Shown one piece after another: positions 28,298 through 38,323 of a DNA stretch of 64,000 nt (positions are counted from its first letter, which is position 1; each line of letters starts with the position of its first letter). A program made the translations under genes and the position numbers. The stretch is from Breoghania sp. (GTDB lineage: Bacteria > Pseudomonadota > Alphaproteobacteria > Rhizobiales > Stappiaceae): contig NZ_OY771475.1 of the NCBI RefSeq assembly GCF_963674635.1, forward strand, positions 1,488,001 to 1,552,000, given 5' to 3'. The notes below the pieces were generated by a model. It saw only the letters and a program-made list of their open reading frames with translations. It was not told the DNA's origin and made no database searches.

Positions 28298-29149
28298 CTA
28301 GAGCGCCGCTTTCGCCACGGTATCGATCGCCTTCAGCGTTTCCAGAAGGCTCTTCAGATCGTGCAGCGGCACCATATTGGGCCCATCGGAGGGCGCATTG
28401 TCCGGGTCCTGATGGGTCTCGATGAAGACACCCGCCACGCCGACAGCCGTTGCCGCACGGGCCAATACCGAAACGAACTCACGCTGACCGCCGGAAGAGG
28501 ATCCCTGACCGCCCGGCTGCTGAACGGAATGGGTGGCATCGAAGATGACCGGTGCGATGTTTTGCGCCATGATCGGCAGAGCGCGCATGTCGGAGACGAG
28601 CGTATTGTAACCGAAGCTCGCGCCACGCTCGGTCTGCATCACGTTCGGATTGCCGGAATTGACCAGCTTCGCCACAACGTTGCGCATGTCCCAGGGCGCC
28701 AGGAACTGGCCCTTCTTGACGTTGATCACACGGCCGGTCTCGGCGGCGGCGACCAGAAGATCGGTCTGGCGGCAAAGGAAGGCCGGGATCTGCAGGATAT
28801 CGACCACTTCCGCGATCGCGGCGCACTGGGCGGGCTCATGCACATCCGTGAGCACCGGAAGGCCGAGCGTTTCCTTGATTTCGGCAAAGACCGGCAGCGC
28901 CTTTTCAAGCCCAATGCCGCGCGCACCGGTCAGGCTGGTGCGGTTCGCCTTGTCGAAGGAGGCCTTGAACACGACCCCCATTCCCAGACTGTCGGCGATT
29001 TCCTTGATCGCGGACGCCATCTCAAGGGCATGGTCGCGGCTCTCCATCTGACAGGGGCCGCAGATGAGCGACAGCGGGAGGCTGTTCGAGAAACGGACCG
29101 ATCCGGTCTCGACAATGGCATTGCAGTGCGTCACAAGTCTGCCTTTCAT
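28298..29149 (-). CDS. kdsA: 3-deoxy-8-phosphooctulonate (KDO-8-P) synthase
   Basis: This 283-residue DAHP-type aldolase condenses phosphoenolpyruvate with arabinose 5-phosphate. Motifs are ICGPCQMESRDHA near residue 30, FKASFDKANRTS, LTDVHEPAQ, LQIPAFLCRQTDLL, KKGQFLAPWDM, and IFDATHSVQQPGG. The retained CGPC cysteine suggests the metal-dependent class, although this needs an alignment. It feeds lipid A core and possibly Kdo-containing capsule. It is divergent from the capsule-type permease. Confidence 0.95.
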   Translation of the reverse strand: MKGRLVTHCNAIVETGSVRFSNSLPLSLICGPCQMESRDHALEMASAIKEIADSLGMGVVFKASFDKANRTSLTGARGIGLEKALPVFAEIKETLGLPVLTDVHEPAQCAAIAEVVDILQIPAFLCRQTDLLVAAAETGRVINVKKGQFLAPWDMRNVVAKLVNSGNPNVMQTERGASFGYNTLVSDMRALPIMAQNIAPVIFDATHSVQQPGGQGSSSGGQREFVSVLARAATAVGVAGVFIETHQDPDNAPSDGPNMVPLHDLKSLLETLKAIDTVAKAAL

Positions 29150-29394
29150 GAGTGCGCATCGTGAACATGCGCGACATTGACCGGACTGATAGCGCGCGTC
29201 CCGCCACTTCGCAATGGCAGGACGAAATGGGTTATCAATTCATCGCGTCGCATGGTGTAAACTGTCGGGAGCCATTCTGACAACGCCGCCGGGATCCGAC
29301 GAATTCTCACGGCAGGATCGCGTTTCGCTGACAAAGGTGCTCATGTGGACATGATCGGGCGCAAACGAACCGGGAAAGCGGGTGGATTTAGGCG

Positions 29395-30180
29395 ATGAGC
29401 AATCTGGGATCTCCTCTTCAGATCTTTGCCCGGAACACTTTTTCCATGATCCTGCGCGAGATGCGCTCAAGGTTCGGTGAGGAAAAGCTCAGCTACGCCT
29501 GGGCGCTCCTGGAACCGCTGGGCTGGGTCGCTATGATGTCCATGGTCTTTTTCGCCATGGGCTCGCACGTCCCGCCGCTCGGCGACAGCTTCCTGGTTTT
29601 CTTTACCTCAGGCATTGTGCCCTACTCGACCTATCAGTCCGTCTCCGGCTCCGTCGCCAAGGCTGTCAAACAGAACAAGCCCCTGCTGCATTTCCCGATC
29701 ATCAAACCGATTGATGTCTTTGTTTCTCGGACCGTTCTCAGTACTCTGACGCAGATAACCGTCTTCTTCATCATCATCGGCGCCTATTGCGCTATATTCC
29801 GCGTTTCGCTCAAAGCCGACTGGCTTGATGTCATTATCCCGTTCGTGTTTTTGGGGATCATGGGGTTCAATGTCGGGATCGTGAATGCGGTTATCTTTTC
29901 GTATTTCAAGACCTGGGAGCACCTGTGGAGCGTGCTCACCCGGCCGCTCTTCATTCTGTCCGGCATCTTCTATACCATCGAAACGATGCCGAAAGCCGCG
30001 CAGGATATCCTTTACTGGAACCCGATCCTGCATTGCATCGAATGGATCAGATCCGGTCTTTATGGCGAATTCACCAGCAAGTTCGTCGATCTGGAATTTG
30101 TATTTCTTGTGACCTTCGGTGGCCTGTTCATAGCGCTTGCGTTGGAGCGGTTCTTTCGGCGCAAACTGCTTGACGATTGA
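29395..30180 (+). CDS. ABC-2 type polysaccharide export permease (KpsM-like)
   Basis: This 261-residue inner-membrane protein has about six hydrophobic segments and the ABC-2 polysaccharide-export pattern: MILREMRSRFG at the cytosolic N-terminus, WALLEPLGW, a loop with KQNKPLLHFPIIKPIDVF, and a C-terminal LFILSGIFYTIETMP plus YWNPILHCIEWIRSG. This matches capsule exporters such as KpsM/RkpT and O-antigen permeases. The ATPase partner is not next to it; the following gene is an epimerase. It probably exports a capsular polysaccharide made from the nucleotide sugars encoded nearby. Confidence 0.88.
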   Translation: MSNLGSPLQIFARNTFSMILREMRSRFGEEKLSYAWALLEPLGWVAMMSMVFFAMGSHVPPLGDSFLVFFTSGIVPYSTYQSVSGSVAKAVKQNKPLLHFPIIKPIDVFVSRTVLSTLTQITVFFIIIGAYCAIFRVSLKADWLDVIIPFVFLGIMGFNVGIVNAVIFSYFKTWEHLWSVLTRPLFILSGIFYTIETMPKAAQDILYWNPILHCIEWIRSGLYGEFTSKFVDLEFVFLVTFGGLFIALALERFFRRKLLDD

Positions 30181-30323
30181 TCTTGCGAACTCGTCATACC
30201 CGTTGATTTTTGTGCCAGACTGGGCATAGCTGCAGGCGCGCCAGGGCCAAGCGCCCGCGCACCGGCGCGCCCGCGCGTGCGCCGCGCGATCCAATTCAAT
30301 GCCTGTTCAGGCGGGAGTTTCTC

Positions 30324-31331
30324 ATGAGCATACTGGTCACCGGGTCAGCCGGATTCATCGGATATCACGTGACCAGACGCCTTCTGGCGGCAGGCGAGAC
30401 GGTTGTCGGGCTCGACAATCTCAACAGCTATTATGATCCAACCTTGAAGCAGACACGGCTTTCCCATCTCACCGCCAATGACCGCTTCACCGAGGCGCGC
30501 ATCTCGCTGGAAGAGCGCGACAAGGTGATGGCGCTTTTCGAGGAGCACAAGCCCGACCGGGTCATCCATCTGGCCGCCCAAGCGGGCGTACGCTATTCGC
30601 TGGAAGCGCCTCAGACCTATGTTGATTCCAACATCACCGGCTTCCTCTCCATTCTGGAAGCCGCGCGCACCTTCAAGACGGGCCATGTGGTCTTCGCGTC
30701 CACCTCTTCCGTCTTCGGGCTCGACGGCGCCATGCCGCTGTCCACGCATCGCGGCGGCAATCATCCGGTTTCCTTCTATGCGGCGACCAAGAAGGCCAAC
30801 GAGGCGATGGCGCATTCCTATGCGCATCTCTTCCGCATTCCGCTGACGGGTCTGCGTTTCTTCACCGTCTATGGCCCTTGGGGCCGCCCGGACATGGCGC
30901 TGTTCAAGTTCACCAAGGCGATCCTCGCGGACGAGCCGGTTGACCTCTACAACAACGGCGACATGGTGCGCGATTTCACCTTCGTGGATGACATCGTGGA
31001 GGGCATCGTGCGGATCGCTGACAAACCTGCGACACCTGCCCAGGACTGGGATCCGCAGACGATGGATCTGGCGACCAGTTCCGCGCCCTATCGGATCTTC
31101 AACATCGGCAATTCGCAGCCGGTGCAGCTTCTCGATTATCTGGACGCCATCGAGAAGGCGGTGGGAAAACCCGCGATCCGCAATCTCATGCCCATGCAGC
31201 CGGGCGACGTGGCCGCAACATGGGCCGACACGACCGACCTGGAGGCCGCCACAGGCTTCAAGCCCGCAACCCCGGTGGAAATCGGTGTGAAGGCTTTCGT
31301 GGACTGGTATCGGGACTATTATGGCGTCTGA
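30324..31331 (+). CDS. Nucleotide-sugar epimerase (UDP-glucuronate 4-epimerase-like)
   Basis: This 335-residue extended short-chain dehydrogenase starts at 30324 after GGGAG. It has GSAGFIGYHVTRRL (NAD-binding), GLDNLNSYYDPTLKQTRL, HLAAQAGVRYSLE, the catalytic Ser/Thr in STSSVFG and the YAATKKANE Tyr-Lys pair, then RFFTVYGPWGRPDMALF. The DPxLK and YGPWGRPDMA motifs are typical of UDP-glucuronate 4-epimerases, which would act on the product of the nearby ugd. It overlaps the next gene by 11 bp, so the two are translationally coupled. Confidence 0.9.
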   Translation: MSILVTGSAGFIGYHVTRRLLAAGETVVGLDNLNSYYDPTLKQTRLSHLTANDRFTEARISLEERDKVMALFEEHKPDRVIHLAAQAGVRYSLEAPQTYVDSNITGFLSILEAARTFKTGHVVFASTSSVFGLDGAMPLSTHRGGNHPVSFYAATKKANEAMAHSYAHLFRIPLTGLRFFTVYGPWGRPDMALFKFTKAILADEPVDLYNNGDMVRDFTFVDDIVEGIVRIADKPATPAQDWDPQTMDLATSSAPYRIFNIGNSQPVQLLDYLDAIEKAVGKPAIRNLMPMQPGDVAATWADTTDLEAATGFKPATPVEIGVKAFVDWYRDYYGV

Positions 31332-32622
31332 TCAGAACAAACCCCAGATCTCCGTCATCGGGCTCGGCTATGTCGGCTTGCCGGTCGCGGCAGCCTTTGC
31401 GCTGTCCGGCTACCATGTGACGGCCTTCGATATCGATGCCCGTCGAATTTCCGAGCTCAAGCGAGGTCACGATCACACTGGCTCGGTGCCGCGCGAGGCT
31501 ATTGCCTGCCCTCATCTCCATTTCACCGATGACGCCTCGGATCTCGCCGCTGTCGATATCCATATCGTCGCCGTGCCGACCCCCATCGACGGAGCGAAAC
31601 AGCCTGACCTGCGCCCCCTTGTCTCCGCGGCGAAAACGCTTGCCCCGCATCTGAAGGCGGGCGCCATCGCGGTCTTTGAATCGACCGTCTATCCCGGCGC
31701 CACGGAAGAGGTTGTCGTGCCGCTTCTGGAAAAAGGCTCCGGGCTGAGGCTCGGACAGGATTTCGAGGTCGGCTATTCGCCGGAACGGATCAATCCCGGC
31801 GACCCCATGCGGGATTTCAAGACGATTTCCAAGATCGTCTCGGCCAGCTCCGACACCGCCACCGCAACGCTGGAAGAGCTTTACGGGTCGGTTATCGAGG
31901 CCCCGATCCATGTGGCTCCCTCCATTCGCGTGGCAGAAGCCGCAAAGGTCATCGAGAACACCCAACGTGACCTCAACATTGCGCTCATGAACGAGCTGTC
32001 AGTGGTCTTTCATACGCTCGGCATCGATACGCGCGACGTGCTGGAAGCGGCTGGCACGAAGTGGAATTTCCTGAATTTCCAGCCCGGCCTCGTCGGCGGC
32101 CACTGCATCGGGGTCGACCCCTACTACCTGACCCACAAGGCGTTGGCGATCGGACATACGCCGCAAGTTGTGCTCGCGGGGCGCGGTATCAATGAATCCA
32201 TGGCAGGCTTCGTCGCCACCAGCGTCGTTCAGGAAGCCGCAAGCCTCGGGCTTGCCGGACCGCTCACGGTCACGATCCTCGGCATCACCTACAAGGCAGA
32301 CGTGCCCGACACCCGCAACTCCAAGGTGGTGAACCTCGTTCGCGCGCTGGAGAAATTCGGCGCGAAGGTTCAGGTCATCGACCCGATGGCGGATCCGGCG
32401 CAGACAAGGGAAGAATACGGCCTGTGCCTGGTGGCCGCCGCCGAAGCTGCGCCTGCGGATGCGGTGGTTCTGGCCGTGCCGCACAAGGCGTTTTCGCAAA
32501 GCGGGGCCGACTGGCCGCTGGTCGCTTCCTTCCTGAAGGAAACCGGCGGCGTTGTGGCGGACATCCCGGCCAAGCTCCCCCGCGAAGACACACCGCAGAA
32601 CGTCCGGCTCTGGCGGCTCTAG
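31321..32622 (+). CDS. UDP-N-acetyl-hexosamine 6-dehydrogenase (TviB/WbpA-like)
   Basis: This 433-residue UDP-sugar dehydrogenase has GLGYVGLPVAAAFA (NAD-binding), FESTVYPGATEE, GYSPERINPGD, EAAKVIENTQRDLNIALMNE, the catalytic cysteine in GGHCIGVDPYYLTHKA, and ITYKADVPDTRNSKVV. These features place it with UDP-GlcNAc/GalNAc dehydrogenases of the Vi and B-band O-antigen type, distinct from the Ugd encoded 3 kb away. It would make a uronic-acid amino sugar for the same surface polysaccharide. Its ATG lies inside the end of the epimerase gene. Confidence 0.92.
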   Translation: MASDQNKPQISVIGLGYVGLPVAAAFALSGYHVTAFDIDARRISELKRGHDHTGSVPREAIACPHLHFTDDASDLAAVDIHIVAVPTPIDGAKQPDLRPLVSAAKTLAPHLKAGAIAVFESTVYPGATEEVVVPLLEKGSGLRLGQDFEVGYSPERINPGDPMRDFKTISKIVSASSDTATATLEELYGSVIEAPIHVAPSIRVAEAAKVIENTQRDLNIALMNELSVVFHTLGIDTRDVLEAAGTKWNFLNFQPGLVGGHCIGVDPYYLTHKALAIGHTPQVVLAGRGINESMAGFVATSVVQEAASLGLAGPLTVTILGITYKADVPDTRNSKVVNLVRALEKFGAKVQVIDPMADPAQTREEYGLCLVAAAEAAPADAVVLAVPHKAFSQSGADWPLVASFLKETGGVVADIPAKLPREDTPQNVRLWRL

Positions 32623-32651
32623 CGCGACAAGGGTCGCTCGGTGCGCGGTGG

Positions 32652-33793
<1,142 letters not shown>

Positions 33794-33797
<4 letters not shown>

Positions 33798-34882
33798 CTC
33801 GTCACCTCGGGGAACAGCAAAGAAGAATCGCCATAGGAATAGAAGCGATATCCGGTCGCAATGGCGTGGGCATAGGCGCGGTGCATGGTCTCGAAGCCCG
33901 CGAAGGCGGAGACAAGCATGAACAGCGTGGAACGCGGCAGGTGGAAGTTGGTCATCAGCATGTCCACCGCACGGAACCGGTAGCCCGGCGTGATGAAGAT
34001 ATCTGTCGGTGCGTGAAAGGGCCGGATGATGCCATCCTCGCCGGCGGCGCTTTCCAGAAGCCGCAGGCTGGTGGTGCCGACCGCAACAATGCGTCCGCCT
34101 CGCGCGCGCACCGCGTTCAACGCATCGGCGGTTGCCGCATCCACCTCGCAAAGCTCCGAATGCATGCGATGGTCGGCCACATCATCGACCTTGACAGGCA
34201 GGAACGTGCCCGCGCCCACATGGAGCGTCACGAAATGCTCCTCAATGCCGTTTTCGCGCAGGCGGGACAGTAGGTCATCTGTGAAATGCAGCCCACCTGT
34301 GGGGGCCGCGACCGCGCCTTCGTGGCGGGCGTAGACGGTCTGGTAGTCCTTGCGGTCCTCCGCATCCTCGCCACGCTTGGAGGCGATATAGGGCGGCAGA
34401 GGAATGTGACCGCATGTGGCAATCGCGATGTCGAGATCGGGGCCGGAAAGATCGAAGGCGAATTCCACTTCGCCTGCCTCGCCCTTCTCAACCACTCTGG
34501 CGTCGAGCTGCCCTGCCGCGCACATGGTCCCGTCCTGCGTTCCAAAGCGCACCGTTTCGCCGACGCGCAGCTTCTTGGCGGGACGCACGAAGGCGCGCCA
34601 GCGGTCGGCGGCAACGCGCATATGCAGGGTGACACCGATCCGCGCAATGTTCCCCTCGCGCTCGCGCGTTCCCTCAAGCTGCGCCGGGATCACCTTGGTG
34701 TCGTTGAAGACCAGGGCATCACCGGGTCTGAGGTGGTTCACCAGATTGGCGACGGTGTCGTCGCTCAGTTCCGGATCATGGCCCGGGCGCACGATGAGCT
34801 GGCGGGCGCTGTCGCGTGGGCGGGCGGGCCTCAGCGCGATGCGGTCCTCGGGCAACTCGAAGTCAAAATCATCTACACGCAT
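33794..34882 (-). CDS. queA: S-adenosylmethionine:tRNA ribosyltransferase-isomerase
   Basis: This 362-residue enzyme transfers the ribosyl of SAM to preQ1-tRNA to form epoxyqueuosine. Features are the N-terminal DFDFELPEDRIALRPA, VFNDTKVIPAQLEG, GHIPLPPYI, YQTVYARHEGAVAAPTGGLHFT, and HVGAGTFLPVKVDD, all canonical. Length is normal for an alphaproteobacterial QueA. It is translationally coupled to tgt and lies upstream of it on the same strand. Confidence 0.97.
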
Positions 34883-35055
34883 TGGGGCACGTTTCAGAGG
34901 CCTGAACCGGGGCGTCGCATCGCAACGGCGGAATTTGGGGGAAAGTGTTCAAGGGCGCTGTCTAAGCCTCGGGAGGCTGGCGGTCAACATGCAAGCGGCG
35001 GCGCGAGGATGCCCCGCGCCGCCGCTTGATCTCGCTGCAAGGATGGCTTTCAGCC

Positions 35056-35529
35056 TCAGGCGGCGTCGGCCGCAACCTTGACGGAGACGATATTGTCCGG
35101 GTCGCGCACGGGCTCGCCGCGCTTGATCTGGTCCACGTTTTCCATGCCTTCGATGACCTTGCCCCAGACCGTGTACTGGCCGTTCAGCCAGGTGCTGTCG
35201 GCAAAGCAGATGAAGAACTGGCTGTCGCCGGAATTGGGGTCGGCGGCACGGGCCATGGAGACGGTGCCACGCACATGCGGCTCGGAGGAGAACTCCGCCT
35301 TCAGCTTCTTGCCGGAACCGCCGGTGCCGAGGCCCTGCGGGCAGCCGGTCTGGGCCATGAAGCCATCGATCACGCGATGGAAGACGATGCCGTCATAGAA
35401 GCCATCGCGAACAAGCTCCTTGATGCGCGCGACGTGGCCGGGCGCAAGGTCGGGGCGCATTTCGATGACGACGGGGCCCTTGGAGGTTTCCATGAGCAGC
35501 GTGTTTTCAGGATCCTTGATGTCGGCCAA
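35056..35529 (-). CDS. Cytoplasmic cyclophilin-type peptidyl-prolyl isomerase
   Basis: This 157-residue cyclophilin has the catalytic arginine segment FYDGIVFHRVIDGFMAQTG, the FFICFAD substrate-pocket residues, and the YTVWGKVIEGME C-terminal motif. There is no signal peptide, so it acts in the cytoplasm on proline bonds of nascent proteins. It is the closest relative of the next gene upstream, which encodes an exported copy, and the pair probably arose by duplication. Confidence 0.94.
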   Translation of the reverse strand: MADIKDPENTLLMETSKGPVVIEMRPDLAPGHVARIKELVRDGFYDGIVFHRVIDGFMAQTGCPQGLGTGGSGKKLKAEFSSEPHVRGTVSMARAADPNSGDSQFFICFADSTWLNGQYTVWGKVIEGMENVDQIKRGEPVRDPDNIVSVKVAADAA

Positions 35530-35583
35530 AGCCTTATCCTCTCAATTATGCCGTTGGTCGGGCTCGGTTTGTCTGCGTCGGCC

Positions 35584-36117
35584 TTATTTCAGGTCGGCCT
35601 CAACGCGCATGCTGATGATCTTGTCGGGGTTTGCGGGCGGCTCGCCGCGCGCGATCTTGTCGACACTTTCCATACCGGAGACGACCTCCCCCCATACGGT
35701 GTATTTCCCATCCAGGAAATGACCCGGTGCGAACATGATAAAGAACTGCGAATTCGCGCTATCGGGCTTGGACGAACGGGCCATGCCCACGGTCCCGCGC
35801 TCAAACGGAACCTTGGAGAATTCGGCCGGAATGTCGGGAAGCTCGGAACCACCCATGCCAGTGCCGGTCGGATCGCCCGTCTGCGCCATGAAGCCGCTGA
35901 TGACGCGGTGGAAGACGATGCCGTCATAAAACTTCTGACGCACCAGCTTCTTGATCTGCGCCACATGCTTGGGCGCAACGTCGGGAAGCATCTTGATGAC
36001 GACCGGTCCGTCCTTCAGCTCAAGGATGAGCGTGTTTTCCGGGTCGGTGTCCTGGGCACGCACGGCGCCGGTGAATGCCATGGCAAGCGCGGCGGCAAAG
36101 ATAAAGCTGCGAAGCAC
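35584..36117 (-). CDS. Periplasmic cyclophilin-type peptidyl-prolyl isomerase
   Basis: This 177-residue cyclophilin carries a signal peptide of about 21 residues (hydrophobic AAALAMAFTGAV, cleavage after VRA). The mature domain has FYDGIVFHRVISGFMAQTGD, SQFFIMFAP and YTVWGEVVSGME. It is paralogous to the cytoplasmic gene 54 bp downstream and should fold periplasmic proteins. It sits between coaD and the second cyclophilin on the same strand. Confidence 0.94.
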   Translation of the reverse strand: MLRSFIFAAALAMAFTGAVRAQDTDPENTLILELKDGPVVIKMLPDVAPKHVAQIKKLVRQKFYDGIVFHRVISGFMAQTGDPTGTGMGGSELPDIPAEFSKVPFERGTVGMARSSKPDSANSQFFIMFAPGHFLDGKYTVWGEVVSGMESVDKIARGEPPANPDKIISMRVEADLK

Positions 36118-36189
36118 GTGGGAATCTCCTGGTTTAAGAATCGTCGGACGCCTGTCCGTTTGGCTTCAAGGCGTCCGGTCGGCCCACTC

Positions 36190-36687
36190 TCAGTTGCCGA
36201 GTTTGCGGGCAAGCTCGCGAACGACGCTCGCAGGCGCCAGGGGCGAGACGTCGCCACCCATGCCTGCGATCTGGCGCACAAGCGTGGCAGCGATATGGCG
36301 CACTGTCGGCGAGGCCGGCAGAAAGACCGTATGCACATCCGGCGCGATCGCACCATTCGTGCCCGCCATCTGCATTTCGTAGTCGAGATCCGTTCCATCA
36401 CGCAGACCGCGGATCAGCAAGCTCGCGCCTTGCGCGCGCGCCGCTTCCACAACGAGATTGTCAAAGGCAACGACCTCGATGCGCGCGGCGTCGGCGCCGA
36501 AGCTCTCCTGCGCCACCGTGTGGATCATCTCACGCCGCTCCTCAAGAGAAAAAAGCGGCTTCTTGCCGGGATGGATGCCTATGGCCACAACGACGCGATC
36601 CGCCAGCGCAAGCGACTGGCGCAGGATATCGATATGGCCGTTCGTGACCGGGTCGAAGGAGCCGGGATAAAGCGCGGTGCGTGTCAT
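36190..36687 (-). CDS. coaD: Pantetheine-phosphate adenylyltransferase
   Basis: This 165-residue nucleotidyltransferase makes dephospho-CoA from phosphopantetheine and ATP, the penultimate step of CoA synthesis. It shows YPGSFDPVTNGHIDI (the HxGH-type ATP site, here NGHI), KKPLFSLEERREMI, LIRGLRDGTDLDYEMQMAGTN, and the C-terminal ISxT-equivalent SPTVRHIAATLVRQ. Length is typical. Confidence 0.96.
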   Translation of the reverse strand: MTRTALYPGSFDPVTNGHIDILRQSLALADRVVVAIGIHPGKKPLFSLEERREMIHTVAQESFGADAARIEVVAFDNLVVEAARAQGASLLIRGLRDGTDLDYEMQMAGTNGAIAPDVHTVFLPASPTVRHIAATLVRQIAGMGGDVSPLAPASVVRELARKLGN

Positions 36688-37049
36688 GCTCCTTCTCTAA
36701 AGACCTCTCCGCGCGGAAACAACATCGGAAATGCCCGTTTTGACAGGTTCCCGCCTATGGCACCTCCCTCCCCCTGCCCAGAACGCGCGCGCCTCCTGCG
36801 ACAGACCGGGCCGCAACGCCCCTCTTGCTGGCCAACCCCAGAGGTTCCAACGTCTCCCACAGACGATCCTTTCATACGCATGAAACCGGATGGCCCATTC
36901 CTGGAACGCCTATTCCCCAATGATTCCATCGTCTCCCAGGTACTTCTCGCCAAATCTGACAGTGACTTCTGTGCAACACACAATATTTTTATGTTCGTTG
37001 GGCGCAGTTTTTGTTGTATAGTTGCTTTCATGCCAGGGAGGCGATAAAA
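36688..37049. other. Intergenic region upstream of coaD
   Basis: These 362 bases hold no gene I can support. A minus-strand open frame (36684-37031) overlaps the coaD start and has no family-like composition. The right half is A+T-rich and must hold the promoter of the small plus-strand gene at 37050. Confidence 0.4.
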
Positions 37050-37343
37050 ATGAGCAAAGCATGGATCCTGGCGGTCGGAGCAGTACTAGGCAGCTCGGCT
37101 CTTCTTATCGCTGGCATCGGTGAGCCTCCGGCCCCCGAGACTGGCGCCATAAGCAAGGGCGACCGCCTACAGATGGAGTTTTCAGTTGCCTGTGGGTCCG
37201 GCGTCGTCTCAGACGTCGGAAGTGGCTGCGAAAGCCTTGCCAGCCGCGTCTCATGGACGAAACCCGGTGTGGACTTCCACACCACATCCTATCAAGCCGA
37301 CGCAACCACGACCGTCTTGGTCAAGCGCCGGATTGAGCGGTGA
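37050..37343 (+). CDS. Small exported protein of unknown function
   Basis: This 97-residue protein starts at 37050, with GGGAGG about nine bases upstream. A Lys-containing n-region and a hydrophobic segment (residues 4-21) form a signal peptide or membrane anchor, followed by a proline-rich stretch and a short domain with two cysteines (VACGSG and GCESLA) that may be bridged. I do not recognise a family. A strong terminator follows 36 bp later, which supports real transcription. Confidence 0.6.
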   Translation: MSKAWILAVGAVLGSSALLIAGIGEPPAPETGAISKGDRLQMEFSVACGSGVVSDVGSGCESLASRVSWTKPGVDFHTTSYQADATTTVLVKRRIER

Positions 37344-37379
37344 TCCGCTGTCCCTTAACGGTGGATTTCCTGACCCCAA

Positions 37380-37419
37380 GCGGCGACATGTTTCCCCGGC
37401 ATGTCGCCGCATTTTGTTT
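37380..37419 (+). terminator. Rho-independent terminator of the small exported-protein gene
   Basis: A perfect 11-bp stem (37380-37390 with 37400-37410) with a 9-base loop is followed by ATTTTGTTT on the plus strand. Confidence 0.88.
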
Positions 37420-37525
37420 GGGGTGCCCCCCTCCCTTCCCAAGGCCGGGTCGACACAGCCAAGAACGCGAGCGCACACACTTCCAAGAAGAGGCCGCAAA
37501 CCCGCTGCGCCACTCGGACTGCGCA

Positions 37526-37553
37526 CAAAAAAGGCCGGAGCACCGCCCGGCCT
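37526..37553 (-). terminator. Rho-independent terminator of the cold-shock gene
   Basis: A 7-bp stem (37532-37538 with 37547-37553) with an 8-base loop is followed on the minus strand by a run of T. It lies about 45 bp downstream of the cold-shock gene stop. Confidence 0.78.
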
Positions 37554-37597
37554 GATCCACATTCAATTGTGAAATGCCTAATTAGGCACAATCGCGA

Positions 37598-38182
37598 TCA
37601 ATGCGACTGAGGTATGTGCCCACCGCTCTCCGGCCGGATCTCGGCGACCATCAGCCCCTTGGGACCCTCGCCGAAACGAACCATGACGGTCTGACCGGGA
37701 CGCAGTTCGGCGATGCCAAAGCGGCGCAGCGTTTCCATATGGACGAAGATATCCGGCGTCCCATCCCCGCGGGTCAGGAAGCCGTAGCCCTTTATCCGAT
37801 TGAACCACTTCACCATGGCACGCTCGAAGCCACCGTCGGGCGTCACCTGCACATGGGTGCGCGAGGGGGGAAGCTGGGAAGGATGAACGGCCGTGGATTC
37901 GTCCATGGACAGCACGCGAAACGCCTGCAGCCCCTTGGGACGGTCGAGAACCTCGCAAACGACGCGCGCGCCCTCGTAAGCAGTCTGAAAGCCGTCGCGC
38001 CTCAGGCAGGTGACGTGGAGAAGAACATCCGCACCGCCATCGTCGGGTACAATGAAACCATACCCCTTACCGACATCAAACCACTTGATGGTCCCTGCGA
38101 TCTCACGGACATCGACGGCAGAATCGTCAAGTTCCGTCCGATCTTCAAATGGACTCAAGTCCGAAACTAGCTTGACCCCCAT
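37598..38182 (-). CDS. Cold-shock protein with two cold-shock domains
   Basis: This 194-residue protein has two cold-shock domains. The first (about residues 30-95) contains GTIKWFDVGKGYGFIVPDDG with the RNP1-like motif and DVLLHV. The second (about 120-185) contains MVKWFNRIKGYGFLTRGDG and DIFVHMETL. A charged proline-containing linker joins them. The start at 38182 has GGAG at proper spacing; the track frame extends 25 codons upstream without support. Double-domain cold-shock proteins are typical of alphaproteobacteria and bind single-stranded nucleic acid. Confidence 0.9.
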   Translation of the reverse strand: MGVKLVSDLSPFEDRTELDDSAVDVREIAGTIKWFDVGKGYGFIVPDDGGADVLLHVTCLRRDGFQTAYEGARVVCEVLDRPKGLQAFRVLSMDESTAVHPSQLPPSRTHVQVTPDGGFERAMVKWFNRIKGYGFLTRGDGTPDIFVHMETLRRFGIAELRPGQTVMVRFGEGPKGLMVAEIRPESGGHIPQSH

Positions 38183-38323
38183 TTGATCTCCGCCCCGTAT
38201 CCAATCCACACCACACAAGTACGCTGGCGCACTGATTCCGAGATCAAAGGATAGCATTCAGCGCCCGAACTGCCAGCGCAAATCGTGAAAAAATCGCAAA
38301 TTTCTCCCACTCAATACGTCAAA

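Noticed and set aside
36684..37031. A 115-residue minus-strand open frame upstream of coaD
   Set aside because: It overlaps the coaD start, has low-complexity Arg/Gly content and no ribosome-binding site that I can see.
35026..37047. A 673-residue plus-strand open frame opposite the cyclophilins and coaD
   Set aside because: It spans three well-supported minus-strand genes and their gaps, with no family resemblance.
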